Below, in pieces: positions 9,821-18,507 of a stretch of 64,000 bases of DNA; position 1 is the first letter of the stretch; every line of letters begins with the position of its first letter. This DNA comes from Agromyces laixinhei (GTDB lineage: Bacteria; Actinomycetota; Actinomycetes; Actinomycetales; Microbacteriaceae). The stretch spans positions 744,001 to 808,000 of the forward strand of contig NZ_CP040872.1 in assembly GCF_006337065.1 (NCBI RefSeq), in the 5' to 3' direction. The notes under the pieces are model-generated. The model saw only the letters and a list, made by a program, of their open reading frames with translations. It was not told where the DNA came from and ran no database searches. The position numbers and the translations under genes are program-made.

Positions 9821-9871
9821 GGTCGTTCTCTCCTTCGTGGGAGGGGGCCGAAGTGCCCGCCTCACTCTGGC

Positions 9872-9898
9872 GTCGAACAGGTGAGGGCCCGATCGACA
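9872..9898 (-). promoter_or_regulatory. Candidate ECF42-dependent promoter
   Basis: On the minus strand TGTCGA (9898-9893) is followed after 17 nt by CGAC (9875-9872). This fits the published ECF42 target (TGTCGA at -35, CGA/TC at -10, as I recall it). It would start transcription near 9865, giving a leader of about 45 nt before the YCII gene. Confidence 0.55.
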
Positions 9899-9953
9899 CC
9901 GTTCCGAGATTTCTTCGGCCCATGTTTCCACGGAGGGGGTCTCGTGTCTCGTG

Positions 9954-9968
9954 TACCCTAGGGGGGTA
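9954..9968 (+). promoter_or_regulatory. CsoR-type copper box and -10 of copZ
   Basis: TACCCTAGGGGGGTA, a near-palindrome with the TACCC/GGGTA arms typical of CsoR-family operators. It overlaps a good -10 (TATAGT, 9967-9972), so a bound repressor would block RNA polymerase. A matching box lies before copB at 12599-12613. No CsoR gene is in the window. Confidence 0.7.
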
Positions 9969-9998
9969 TAGTGGCTCGGACTGACGAAAGGACCTCCC

Positions 9999-10325
9999 AT
10001 GACGCTCGCACCCGAAGGCCGAACCGAGATCGACCTCGCAGGCGGAGGGTGCGCGTGCTGCGCGACCGATGCGACGGATGCCGCTGCTCCTCGCGCCGGC
10101 GCCGCGCCGGTCGAGGTGAGCTTCGGCGTCGTCGGCATGACGTGCGGAAACTGCGTGGCCCACGTGACCGAAGAGCTCACGGCGATCGGCGGCGTCGAGG
10201 CCGTGGAGGTCGAGCTCGTGGGCGGCGGTGTCTCCGCCGTGACGGTGCGGAGCAGCACACCCGTCTCCGACGCCGCGATCGCCGCAGCCGTCGAAGAGGC
10301 CGGATACGCCGTCGCGGAACGGTGA
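9999..10325 (+). CDS. copZ: Copper chaperone CopZ-like, heavy-metal-associated domain
   Basis: 108 residues. Residues about 36-105 form one HMA domain with GMTCGNC, whose two Cys bind Cu(I), and the family ending GYAV. An extra N-terminal stretch of 35 residues contains CACC, a second possible metal site not found in the shortest CopZ proteins. It should carry Cu(I) in the cytoplasm to an exporter. The gene is convergent with the copper ATPase gene, and both have CsoR-type boxes, so they form one copper regulon from two promoters. Confidence 0.85.
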   Translation: MTLAPEGRTEIDLAGGGCACCATDATDAAAPRAGAAPVEVSFGVVGMTCGNCVAHVTEELTAIGGVEAVEVELVGGGVSAVTVRSSTPVSDAAIAAAVEEAGYAVAER

Positions 10326-10366
10326 TCCCGCGCGTCGGCCATCGGCGACGCGCCCGGCTCGCATGC

Positions 10367-10432
10367 ACGCTGCAGGCGATTCCGACGTTCAGGCCCTGCT
10401 CAGGGCCCAAGACATGAAATCGCCTGCAACGT
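10367..10432. terminator. Bidirectional hairpin between copZ and copB
   Basis: Left arm acgctgcaggcgatt (10367-10381) pairs with 10418-10432 at 14 of 15 positions, and the loop has a smaller GGCCCTG/CAGGGCC stem. It sits between the convergent stops of copZ and copB. Confidence 0.6.
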
Positions 10433-10447
10433 GAGCGAGCGGATGCC

Positions 10448-12562
10448 TCAGCTCGCCCGATCGAGCACGGCCCGGGTCGAGGCCTCGGGCCGAAGGTCGA
10501 GGCGGCGCAGCAGTTGCGCGTTCGCGGCGACGACGATCGTCGAGAGGCTCATCAGGATCGCACCGACCGACATCGGCAGCACGAACCCGATCGGCGCGAG
10601 CACTCCCGCCGCAAGCGGCACCGAGATGAGGTTGTACCCGGCCGCCCACCACAGGTTCTGTTGCATCTTTCGGTAGCTCGCCCGCGACAGTTCGATGACG
10701 GAGATCACCGAACGCGGGTCGGATGACGCGAGGATCACGCCGGCCGAGGCGATCGCGACATCCGTGCCCGCGCCGATCGCGATGCCGACATCGGCCTGCG
10801 CGAGCGCCGGAGCGTCGTTGACGCCGTCGCCGACCATCGCGACCGAGAGCCCCTCGCGCTGCAACTCCTGCACTTTGGCGGACTTGTCCTCGGGGTGCAC
10901 GCCCGCGTACACCCGGTCGATGCCGAGCTGCGCGGCGACCGTGCGGGCCACCGGCTCGGCATCGCCCGTGATCATCACGACCTGCACGCCGAGCGCATGC
11001 AGCGCGTCGACGGCCTCGTTCGATTCGGGGCGAATCTCGTCGGCCAGCGCGATGGCTCCCGCCAGCACGTGCCCGACGAAGACGTGCAGCACGGTCGCGC
11101 CCGCATTCGCCCACGGCACCGAGGCGGGCAGGGGGTCGGCGTCTCGGCCGGCGAGCAGCGAGGGCCCGCCGACATGCACCGGAACGCCGGCGACGACGGC
11201 CGTCACGCCGAGGCCGGGCACGGACTGGAACGACTCGGCGGCCGGGATGTCGAGCCCCTTCGCCGTCGCGTGCGCGACGATGGCGCGGGCGAGCGGATGC
11301 TCCGAATCGCGTTCGACCGCGGCGGCGATCGCGATGACGCCGTCGAGGTCGAAGTCCCCCGTGGCCGCGGCATCCGTCACGGCGGGCTCGCCCTTCGTGA
11401 GCGTGCCGGTCTTGTCGAAGAGCACCGCATCGACCGTGCGCATCGTCTCGAGGGCGAGGCGGTCGGTGACGAGCACGCCGCCCTTCGCCGCGCGCTCGGT
11501 CGCGATCGAGACGACGAGCGGGATGGCGAGACCGAGCGCGTGGGGGCACGCGATCACGAGCACGGTGATCGTGCGGATCACGGCGTCGTCGGGGTCGCCG
11601 AGGAGGGTCCAGGCGATCGCGGTGAGCACGGCGGCGCCGAGCGCGAACCAGAACAGCCAGCCGGCTGCGCGGTCGGCGAGGCGCTGCGCGCGCGACGTCG
11701 AGGCCTGCGCCTGCGCGACGAGCCGCTGGATGCCGGCGAGCGCGGTGTCGTCGCCGACGGCACCGACCCGCACGCGGATCGCCGTGTCGGTCGCGACGGT
11801 GCCGGCCACGACATGTGCGCCCGGGCCGCGGGCGACCGTGGTCGATTCGCCGGTGATCATCGACTCATCCATCGCGGCCGTGCCGTCGACCACTTCGCCG
11901 TCGGCGGGCACGCGGCCGCCGGGCCGCACGATCACGACGTCGCCGATCGCGAGCTCTGCCGGGGAGACGGTCTCGGTCGAGGAGGTGCCGCCGGCGGCAT
12001 CCGTGACCCGCTCGGCCTCGTCGGGCAGCAGAGCTGCGAGCGCATCGAGCGCGCTCGAGGCCTGCATGATCGAGCGCATCTCGATCCAGTGGCCGAGCAG
12101 CATGATCACGATGAGGAGTGCGAGCTCCCACCAGAAGTCGAGGTGGTGGCTGAGCAGGCCGAGGCTCGCGCCGAGCGACGCGAAGTACGCGACCGTGATC
12201 GCGAGGCCGATCAGCAGCATCATGCCGGGCGTGCGCGCCTTCAGCTCCGACCAGGCGCCGGTGAGGAAGGGCCTGCCGCCCCAGAAGTACATGACCGTGC
12301 CGAGCACCGGCGGGATCCACGCGACCACGACGTTGTCTGGCAGCGGGTAGCCGAGGATCGACGCGAACATCGGGCTGAACGCGATCGTCGGCACGGCGAT
12401 CACGAGCATGATCCAGAACAGGCGGCGGAACTGACCGACGTGGTCGCCGTGCCCGGCGTGCTCGCTCATGTCGTGGCCGGCGTGCGCGCTCGTGTCGTGC
12501 CCGGCGTGGTCGCTCGTGTCGTGTCCGGTGTGGTCGTGCCGTTCACCGTGGGTCGTGCTCAT
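10448..12562 (-). CDS. copB: CopB-type P1B ATPase, copper/silver exporter
   Basis: 704 residues from the ATG at 12562, which follows GGAGGAAG; the upstream frame is not coding. The N-terminus is a His-rich tail (repeated GHD and HAGH, residues 1-45) instead of HMA domains. Then come eight TM helices with the metal motif CPH (about 339), phosphorylation motif DKTGTLTKG (about 383), nucleotide-domain GDGVNDAP, and MSLST with NAQ in the last TM. CPH and a His-rich tail define the P1B-3 group (CopB), reported to move Cu(II) or Ag(I), unlike CPC CopA pumps. ATP-driven export across the membrane, likely under the copper box at 12599-12613. Confidence 0.9.
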   Translation of the reverse strand: MSTTHGERHDHTGHDTSDHAGHDTSAHAGHDMSEHAGHGDHVGQFRRLFWIMLVIAVPTIAFSPMFASILGYPLPDNVVVAWIPPVLGTVMYFWGGRPFLTGAWSELKARTPGMMLLIGLAITVAYFASLGASLGLLSHHLDFWWELALLIVIMLLGHWIEMRSIMQASSALDALAALLPDEAERVTDAAGGTSSTETVSPAELAIGDVVIVRPGGRVPADGEVVDGTAAMDESMITGESTTVARGPGAHVVAGTVATDTAIRVRVGAVGDDTALAGIQRLVAQAQASTSRAQRLADRAAGWLFWFALGAAVLTAIAWTLLGDPDDAVIRTITVLVIACPHALGLAIPLVVSIATERAAKGGVLVTDRLALETMRTVDAVLFDKTGTLTKGEPAVTDAAATGDFDLDGVIAIAAAVERDSEHPLARAIVAHATAKGLDIPAAESFQSVPGLGVTAVVAGVPVHVGGPSLLAGRDADPLPASVPWANAGATVLHVFVGHVLAGAIALADEIRPESNEAVDALHALGVQVVMITGDAEPVARTVAAQLGIDRVYAGVHPEDKSAKVQELQREGLSVAMVGDGVNDAPALAQADVGIAIGAGTDVAIASAGVILASSDPRSVISVIELSRASYRKMQQNLWWAAGYNLISVPLAAGVLAPIGFVLPMSVGAILMSLSTIVVAANAQLLRRLDLRPEASTRAVLDRAS

Positions 12563-12598
12563 CGGTCTTCCTCCGTCGTGCCGCTCGTGTCGAGCAAA

Positions 12599-12613
12599 TA
12601 CCCCTAGGGGGTA
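12599..12613 (-). promoter_or_regulatory. CsoR-type copper box upstream of copB
   Basis: TACCCCTAGGGGGTA, same 15-bp form as the copZ box with one base difference in each arm. On the minus strand it is followed at once by TATTTG (12600-12595), a plausible -10, and the copB start lies 37 nt further on. Confidence 0.7.
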
Positions 12614-12743
12614 CCTCTCACGAGAATGGAACGCGTGCCGGTCCGAACTATTCCCGAGCCAGTCGAGCCTGTTCCGACGGTAGCAGCGGCCCCACTGCGT
12701 TTCGCGGAACGAGAACACGGGCGCCCGCGGCGGCCTTCGTCGC

Positions 12744-13301
12744 GATCGGCTGCTCGTGATCCGCCCCGGGCTCATCACCGGCCCCGGCGATCCATCGGGG
12801 CGGGGCGGCTACTGGGTCGCGCGCGCGGCCCGGAGTGACGAGCCCATGCTCGTTCCCGACATTATCGACGACGCGGTGCAGGCGATCCACGTCGACGACC
12901 TCGTGACCTTCGCCATCGACGGCATCGAGCAGCAACGCACCGGAGCGTTCAACGCGGTCGGTGAGCACACCACGTTCGGCGCCTGGCTCGAACGATCGCG
13001 TGCGATCGCCGGGCACGCGGGCGAGGTCGTGGCAGCTTCGCCGGAGTGGCTCGCCGAGCAGGGGGTCGCCGAGTGGTCGGGCCCCGATTCGCTGCCCCTC
13101 TGGATCATGGACCCCGAGTGGCACGCGTTTCTCGACCGCTCGAACGAGGCGGCGCTCGCCGCGGGCCTACGGCTGCGACCGCTCGACCAGTTGCTCAGCG
13201 AACTCCTCGACTGGGAGCGCGAGCAGGGCCTCGATCGCGAGCGCCGTGCCGGCCTCGACGCCGCGCGCGAGCGCGAGCTGGTCGCGGCGCTTCGCGGCTG
13301 A
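12744..13301 (+). pseudogene. Remnant of an NAD(P)-dependent epimerase/dehydratase
   Basis: The frame from about 12744 reads RLLVIRPGLITGPGDP and then HVDDLVTFAI and GAFNAVG, all typical of the C-terminal half of extended SDR reductases of the NAD-dependent epimerase type. The first 150 or so residues, with the GxxGxxG NAD site and YxxxK, are absent: upstream DNA is the copB promoter. A GTG at 12756 could start a 181-residue fragment but it would have no cofactor site. It appears to be a deletion remnant whose breakpoint lies between the copper box and 12744. Confidence 0.65.
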
Positions 13302-13412
13302 CTCCGCGTGGCGGCGCCGCGTTGCGAACCTCTGGCCCCGGCTCATCCGGCGTGTATGAGGCAGCCATCTCCCGAGTTCCGGTGATCGCGCGGCAAGTTC
13401 GCTCAGCGGGTA

Positions 13413-13820
13413 TGCCAGTTCCCCCTCAGTCGGGACGGGGTCGTGCTCAGTCGGCGCCGGTCGCGCTTCGGTTCTGGTGGAATGCGGCTTCGAGCGGGCG
13501 GGTCTCGGGCGATGCAGGCTCTCCGTCCGCTGAGGCGGAACTGGCAGAGCGCGTGCGGGACAGCGCGCGGGGCGACAGCGGTGTGACCGGAGTTCACCGC
13601 CGATGAGGCGGAATTGGCAGAGCATATGCGGGACAGCGCGCGGGGCGACAGCGGTGTGACCGGAGTTCACCGCCGATGAGGCGGAACTGGCAGAGCATAT
13701 GCAGGAGAGCCGGGCGGGGCGACAGCGGTGTGACCGGAGTTCACCGCCGGATGAGGCGGAACTGGCAGAGCATATGCAGGACGGCCGGGCGGCGCGACAG
13801 CGATGCGACCGGGGCTTACG
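13413..13820. repeat. Repeat array A: four 73-75 bp units sharing core GAGGCGGAACTGGCA
   Basis: The 610-bp gap 13302-13911 holds no convincing gene. Units begin at 13531, 13604, 13677 and 13752 (lengths 73, 73, 75 and a decayed last unit). Each starts with TGAGGCGGAACTGGCA and ends with a GACCGGAGTTCACCGCC block. An isolated copy of the core lies in the opposite direction at 13413-13427 (TGCCAGTTCCCCCTC). The same core recurs in the array at 52723-52980. There are no unique spacers, so this is not CRISPR. Open frames across the array follow from repeat length and look non-coding. Confidence 0.85.
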
Positions 13821-13841
13821 CGCGCCAGCGGCATGCTCGAC

Positions 13842-13857
13842 GTCTGGCATCGCAGAC
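13842..13857. promoter_or_regulatory. hut operator upstream of hutG
   Basis: GTCTGGCATCGCAGAC, inverted repeat GTCTG-N6-CAGAC. It ends 55 nt before the hutG ATG. A -10 like TAGCTT (13900-13905) sits 7 nt before that ATG, suggesting a leaderless mRNA. It matches the boxes at 18463-18478 and 21723-21738. Confidence 0.7.
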
Positions 13858-13911
13858 ACGGGCGCCGACGGATTCCTCGGCTCGCGGCATCCGAATTGCT
13901 AGCTTCGAGCC

Positions 13912-14844
13912 ATGGGCACTGCGGCGCTTCCGAACGATCCCCTCTGGCCACGGGCCGGCGACTGGCCGTCGCTCGACGCCCTGCCCGCTGACGAGAGCGC
14001 AGACCTCGCGCTGCTCGGGGTGCCGGCGCACCGCACCTCGCTCTCGCCGACCGGCGCGCACGCGACGCCGGCGGCCATCCGAGCGGCGTTGCGGCGCTAC
14101 AGCCCGACGCTCATGGCCGATCGTGGGCGCCGTGATGACGCGCGGTCGCTCGCCGACCTCGTGTTCGCGGACGCAGGCGACGTCAGCGAACCCGACGGGC
14201 CCGACGGTGAGGCTCGGGTGCGCGCTGCCGTCGCGGCGGCCGCGGCGCGAGCCGGCACGGTGGTGGCCCTCGGCGGCGACAACTCGCTGACCTCGCCGGT
14301 CGCCCTCGGCGTCTGGGGTGATCGGCGTGCGACGGCCGGCCTCATCACCCTCGATGCGCACTACGACCTGCGCGACGGCGTGAGCAACGGCTCGCCCGTG
14401 CGACGACTGCTCGAGGCGGGCGTCGACGGCCGACGCATCGTGCAGATCGGCATCGCCGACTTCGTGAACTCGCGCGAGTACGCCGATCGGGCCCGCGACG
14501 CCGGCATCACCGTCGTGCACCGTGACGAGTTGCACCGCCGCCCGATGGTCGAGGTGTTCGCCGAGGCGCTCGAGATCGCCGGCGCGGGCGGCGGCCCGGT
14601 GCACGTCGATCTCGACGTCGATGTGTGCGACCGCGCCGTCGCGCCGGGGTGCCCTGCGTCGGTGCCCGGCGGCATCTCGGCGTTCGAGCTGCGGCAGGCC
14701 GCTCGCGCCGCGGGTGCCGACCGTCGCGTCGAATCGGTCGACCTCGCCGAGGTCGATGCCACCGCGGATGCGCCCGATGGGCGTACGGTACGGTTGGCGG
14801 CACTCTGCGTGCTGGAGGTCGCTGCGGGCATCGCACTGCGCTGA
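13912..14844 (+). CDS. hutG: Formimidoylglutamase (arginase family)
   Basis: 310 residues. Last step of histidine breakdown: N-formimidoyl-glutamate plus water to glutamate and formamide, with a two-manganese centre. Family motifs: GGDNS (about 121-125), DAHYD (148-152) and DLDVD (233-237), giving the Asp/His metal ligands. The first ligand, His in GGDHS of most arginases, is Asn124 here. Agmatinase-like activity cannot be excluded from sequence alone, but the hut box upstream and hutI, hutU and hutH nearby make HutG the best call. Followed 39 nt later by the phosphatase gene, which may be co-transcribed. Confidence 0.85.
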   Translation: MGTAALPNDPLWPRAGDWPSLDALPADESADLALLGVPAHRTSLSPTGAHATPAAIRAALRRYSPTLMADRGRRDDARSLADLVFADAGDVSEPDGPDGEARVRAAVAAAAARAGTVVALGGDNSLTSPVALGVWGDRRATAGLITLDAHYDLRDGVSNGSPVRRLLEAGVDGRRIVQIGIADFVNSREYADRARDAGITVVHRDELHRRPMVEVFAEALEIAGAGGGPVHVDLDVDVCDRAVAPGCPASVPGGISAFELRQAARAAGADRRVESVDLAEVDATADAPDGRTVRLAALCVLEVAAGIALR

Positions 14845-14883
14845 GCAGGGCTGCGCGCGACCGACCCGACGGAAGGACGCATC

Positions 14884-15411
14884 GTGAAGACCCTTGTGCT
14901 CATGCGCCACGCGAAGTCGAGCTGGGACTCGCCAGGTCTCGCCGATCACGATCGCCCGCTGAACGAGCGCGGCCGCGAGGATGCACCGCGAATGGGCAGG
15001 CGGCTCATGGAACGCGGCATCGAGCCCGCGGTGATCATCACGAGCACTGCCGAGCGCGCACGGTCGACGGCCGCGCTGGTCGCGGGCGAACTCGGCATCC
15101 CCGCCGAGCGCATCGTCGCGGATGAGCGGCTCTATGCGGCGTCCGTCGACACGATGCTCCGAGTCATCCGTTCGCTCGACGATCGCCTCGAGTGCGCGAT
15201 GCTCGTCGGCCACAACCCCGAGATGACCGACCTCGCGACCCGCTTCTCGAGAACGATCGAGGCGATGCCGACCGCCGCGATCGCCGTGTTCTCGTTGGAG
15301 GCAGCGTCATGGGCCGATGTGCGCCCCGCGATGAGCGCGGGCCCGCCCGCCGCACCGCCCGCCGCCGTGGCCTTCGATGCCCCCGATCGGACGCACGAGC
15401 GCGAATGGTGA
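14884..15411 (+). CDS. Histidine phosphatase family protein, SixA-like
   Basis: 175 residues from a GTG preceded by GGAAGGA. Residues 6-12 read LMRHAKS, the RHx catalytic His of the phosphoglycerate-mutase-like superfamily; the second His is in VGHNPE (about 117). STAERARSTA and DERLY match the short SixA branch, which removes phosphate from histidine residues of phosphotransfer proteins. The substrate here is unknown. The last 40 residues are Ala/Pro-rich and not part of the fold. It lies 39 bp after hutG; nothing shows a role in histidine use. Confidence 0.8.
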   Translation: MKTLVLMRHAKSSWDSPGLADHDRPLNERGREDAPRMGRRLMERGIEPAVIITSTAERARSTAALVAGELGIPAERIVADERLYAASVDTMLRVIRSLDDRLECAMLVGHNPEMTDLATRFSRTIEAMPTAAIAVFSLEAASWADVRPAMSAGPPAAPPAAVAFDAPDRTHEREW

Positions 15412-15430
15412 CCGGCCCGCCGAGGGCCGG
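15412..15430. terminator. Short hairpin between convergent phosphatase and hutI genes
   Basis: CCGGCCC (15412-15418), loop GCCGA, GGGCCGG (15424-15430), followed by CGCGCTTCTT. It fills the 28-bp gap between two convergent stops. Confidence 0.5.
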
Positions 15431-15439
15431 CGCGCTTCT

Positions 15440-16729
15440 TCAGGTCAGCGCGCCGTCCTTCCAGGTGCGTGCGATGAGCGGCACCCCAGGTCGGTAGGCG
15501 AGGTGCACGTGGCTCGGCGCGGTGAGCTCGACGAGGTCGGCTCGCATGCCGGGGCGGATGGCGCCGACATCCGCTCGCCGAAGCGACGCAGCGCCGCCGG
15601 CCGTCGCAGCCCACAGCGCCTCGGCCGGGGTCATGCCCATGTCGCGCACGGCGACGGCGATGCAGAACGGCATCGAGCTCGTGAAGCTCGAGCCGGGGTT
15701 GCAGTCGCTCGCGAGGGCCACTGTGGCACCGGCGTCGATGAGCCGGCGCGCGTCGGGGTAGGGATGCCGGGTCGAGAACTCGACGCCGGGCAAGAGTGTC
15801 GCCACCGTGTCGGATGCCGCGAGCGCCGCGACATCCGCATCGCTCAGGTAGGTGCAGTGGTCGACCGAGGCGGCGCCGAGTTCGACCGCGAGCTGTACGC
15901 CGGGGCCTTCGCCGAGCTGGTTGCCGTGCACGCGCACGCCGAGCCCGGCTGCCGCGCCGGCCTCGAGCACGCGCCGTGACTGCTCGGCGGTGAAGGCGCC
16001 GCGCTCGCAGAATGCGTCGACCCAGCGCGAGTGGGGTGCGCACGCGGCGAGCATCTCGCCCACGACGAGGTCGACGTACGCCTCGGCGGCACGGTCCGCG
16101 TCGCCGCCGAACGCCGGGTCTTCACGGAAGTCGAACGGCACGACGTGCGCGCCGAGAAAGGTCACCTCGGAGGTGACCTCGCGGGCGAGGCGCACGAGCC
16201 GCTCCTCGTCGGCGACGCTCAGCCCGTAACCGCTCTTGATCTCGAACGTCGTGGTGCCCTGCGCGTGCAGCTCGGCGACGAACCCCGCGAGCCGCGCCCG
16301 CAGCTCGTCGTCGCTCGCGGACCGCGTCGCGGCGACGGTCGAGCGGATGCCGCCGGCCTCGTAGGGCTGCCCCGCCATGCGTGCGGCGAACTCCTCCGCC
16401 CGGTCGCCGCCGAAGACGAGGTGCGTGTGGCTGTCGACGAAGCCCGGGATCATCGCTCCGCCGTCGGCGTCGACGAAGTCGACCTCGGCGTCCCACAGCG
16501 TGCGGTGCTCGTCGGCCTCCCGGTCGTCGCCACGCTCGATTCGGAGTTCGAGCCGCTCGTCGGCGTGCGTCGCACTGCCGACCCACGCGATGCGCCCGCC
16601 TTCGACGAGTACTGCTGCGTCGCGCACGATGCCGAGCGGGCCCCCGTCGCGGCCGGGTGCCGGGTCGTTCGTGACCAGCTCCCCGATGTTCGTCAGAAGC
16701 ATGCGCTGCACGGCGCCGCCGTCGTTCAT
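15440..16729 (-). CDS. hutI: Imidazolonepropionase
   Basis: 429 residues; start chosen at the ATG overlapping the hutU stop by 4 bp (ATGA). Third step of histidine degradation: hydrolyses 4-imidazolone-5-propionate to N-formimidoyl-glutamate in the cytoplasm. Amidohydrolase-fold signatures: [16 protein letters not shown] (metal His pair and substrate loop), [20 protein letters not shown] and SDCNPGSS (metal Asp). Length is normal. Second gene of the hutU-hutI operon read leftward from the box at 18463-18478. Confidence 0.95.
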   Translation of the reverse strand: MNDGGAVQRMLLTNIGELVTNDPAPGRDGGPLGIVRDAAVLVEGGRIAWVGSATHADERLELRIERGDDREADEHRTLWDAEVDFVDADGGAMIPGFVDSHTHLVFGGDRAEEFAARMAGQPYEAGGIRSTVAATRSASDDELRARLAGFVAELHAQGTTTFEIKSGYGLSVADEERLVRLAREVTSEVTFLGAHVVPFDFREDPAFGGDADRAAEAYVDLVVGEMLAACAPHSRWVDAFCERGAFTAEQSRRVLEAGAAAGLGVRVHGNQLGEGPGVQLAVELGAASVDHCTYLSDADVAALAASDTVATLLPGVEFSTRHPYPDARRLIDAGATVALASDCNPGSSFTSSMPFCIAVAVRDMGMTPAEALWAATAGGAASLRRADVGAIRPGMRADLVELTAPSHVHLAYRPGVPLIARTWKDGALT

Positions 16730-18408
16730 GCCTCGAGCATGGGCACGCGGAGGCCCCGGTCGCGCGCAACCTCGATCGCCCGGTCGTAGCCCGCGTCGAC
16801 GTGGCGCATGACCCCCGTGCCGGGGTCGTTCACGAGCACCCGGGCGATCTTCTCGGCCGCGAGCTCGGTGCCGTCGGCGACGATCACCTGGCCCGCGTGG
16901 ATCGAACGGCCGATGCCGACGCCGCCCCCGTGGTGGATCGACACCCACGTCGCCCCCGAGGCCGTGTTCAGCAGGGCGTTCAGCAACGGCCAGTCGGCGA
17001 TCGCGTCGGAGCCGTCGGCCATCGCCTCCGTCTCGCGATAGGGGCTCGCAACCGATCCAGAGTCGAGGTGGTCGCGTCCGATCGCGACCGGCGCGCTGAG
17101 CTCGCCCGACGCCACCATCTCGTTGAACTTCAGCCCTGCGAGGTGGCGCTCCTGGTAGCCGAGCCAGCAGATGCGGGCCGGCAGCCCCTCGAAGTGCACC
17201 TTCTCGCCGGCCTGCGTGATCCACCGGCGCAGGTGCTCGTCGTCGGGGAACAGTTCGAGGATCGCCCGGTCGGTCGCGGCGATGTCGGCGGGGTCGCCCG
17301 AGAGCGCGGCCCACCGGAACGGCCCCTTGCCCTCGGCGAAGAGGGGGCGGATGTAGGCGGGCACGAATCCGGGGAACGCGAATGCGCGGTCGTGTGCGAG
17401 CCCGCCGAGCTCGGCCTCGCGGCGGATCGAGTTGCCGTAGTCGAAGACCTCGGCGCCGGCGTCCTGGAACTCGGCCATCGCCTGCACCTGCCTGGCCATG
17501 CTCGCTCGCGCCCTTTCGGTGAAACCTTCGGGGTCTGCCGCCGCGAGCTCATGCCACTCGGCGACGCTCACGCCCTCTGGCAGGTACGAGAGCGGGTCAT
17601 GCGCACTCGTCTGGTCGGTGACGATGTCGATCGCGACTCCTCGGGAGAGGAGCTCGGGGAAGACCGTCGCGGCGTTGCCGACGAGGCCGACGCTCAGCGG
17701 TGTGCGGGAGGCCTTGGCCGCGAGCACGCGGGCGATCGCGTCGTCGAGGTCGGAGGTCATCTCGTCGAGGTAGCCGTGCTCGACGCGCCGGGCGAGCCGG
17801 GACTCGTCGACGTCGACGATAAGCACGACGCCCTCGTTCATGGTGACCGCGAGCGGCTGCGCGCCGCCCATGCCGCCGCAGCCGCCGGTGAGGGTGAGCG
17901 TGCCGGCGAGGCTTCCACCGAACCGCTTTGCGGCCACAGCGCCGAACGTCTCGTAGGTACCCTGCAGAATGCCCTGTGTGCCGATGTAGATCCACGAGCC
18001 CGCGGTCATCTGGCCGTACATCGTGAGGCCCTGCTGCTCGAGCCGGCGGAACTCGGGCCACGTCGCCCAGTCGCCCACGAGGTTGGAGTTCGCGATGAGC
18101 ACCCGCGGCGCCCACTCGTGCGTGCGGAACACGCCGACCGGCTTGCCCGACTGCACGAGCAGGGTCTCGTCGGCTTCGAGGTCTTCGAGGATGCGCACGA
18201 TCGCGTCGAACGACTCCCAGTTGCGTGCGGCCCGGCCCGTGCCGCCGTAGACGATGAGGTCGTCGGGCCGCTCGGCGACCTCTGGGTCGAGGTTGTTCAT
18301 GAGCATGCGCAGGGGTGCTTCGGTCTGCCAGCTCTTCGCGGTGAGCTCGGAGCCGCGGGAGGCACGGACGGTGCGCGGGCCGGAGGATGTGGCGGGTGCG
18401 TCGGTCAT
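16726..18408 (-). CDS. hutU: Urocanate hydratase
   Basis: 560 residues from the ATG at 18408; an in-frame GTG at 18426 lacks a ribosome site. Converts urocanate to 4-imidazolone-5-propionate using tightly bound NAD as electrophile. [14 protein letters not shown] near residue 55, and [20 protein letters not shown], are the conserved NAD-binding blocks; the Cys/Gly-rich and GNSIR segments follow. Length fits the family (550-560). First gene of the hutU-hutI operon; the hut box ends 55 nt before the start. Confidence 0.95.
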   Translation of the reverse strand: MTDAPATSSGPRTVRASRGSELTAKSWQTEAPLRMLMNNLDPEVAERPDDLIVYGGTGRAARNWESFDAIVRILEDLEADETLLVQSGKPVGVFRTHEWAPRVLIANSNLVGDWATWPEFRRLEQQGLTMYGQMTAGSWIYIGTQGILQGTYETFGAVAAKRFGGSLAGTLTLTGGCGGMGGAQPLAVTMNEGVVLIVDVDESRLARRVEHGYLDEMTSDLDDAIARVLAAKASRTPLSVGLVGNAATVFPELLSRGVAIDIVTDQTSAHDPLSYLPEGVSVAEWHELAAADPEGFTERARASMARQVQAMAEFQDAGAEVFDYGNSIRREAELGGLAHDRAFAFPGFVPAYIRPLFAEGKGPFRWAALSGDPADIAATDRAILELFPDDEHLRRWITQAGEKVHFEGLPARICWLGYQERHLAGLKFNEMVASGELSAPVAIGRDHLDSGSVASPYRETEAMADGSDAIADWPLLNALLNTASGATWVSIHHGGGVGIGRSIHAGQVIVADGTELAAEKIARVLVNDPGTGVMRHVDAGYDRAIEVARDRGLRVPMLEA

Positions 18409-18462
18409 GTTCCGATGCTCGCTCACCGGTGCGGCGTCGACAACGGATGCCGCGTGCTCGCT

Positions 18463-18478
18463 GTCTGGAATCCCAGAC
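18463..18478. promoter_or_regulatory. hut operator upstream of hutU
   Basis: GTCTGGAATCCCAGAC, a perfect 6-bp inverted repeat around AATC, ending 55 nt before the hutU ATG. Confidence 0.75.
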
Positions 18479-18507
18479 GGGCTGCACCTCGCCCGCGCAT
18501 GAGGCGG

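Noticed and set aside
13167..13859. Minus-strand frame through repeat array A reading a Cys/Arg/Ser repeat peptide
   Set aside because: The frame persists because of repeat length; no start signal and codon use does not match neighbouring genes.
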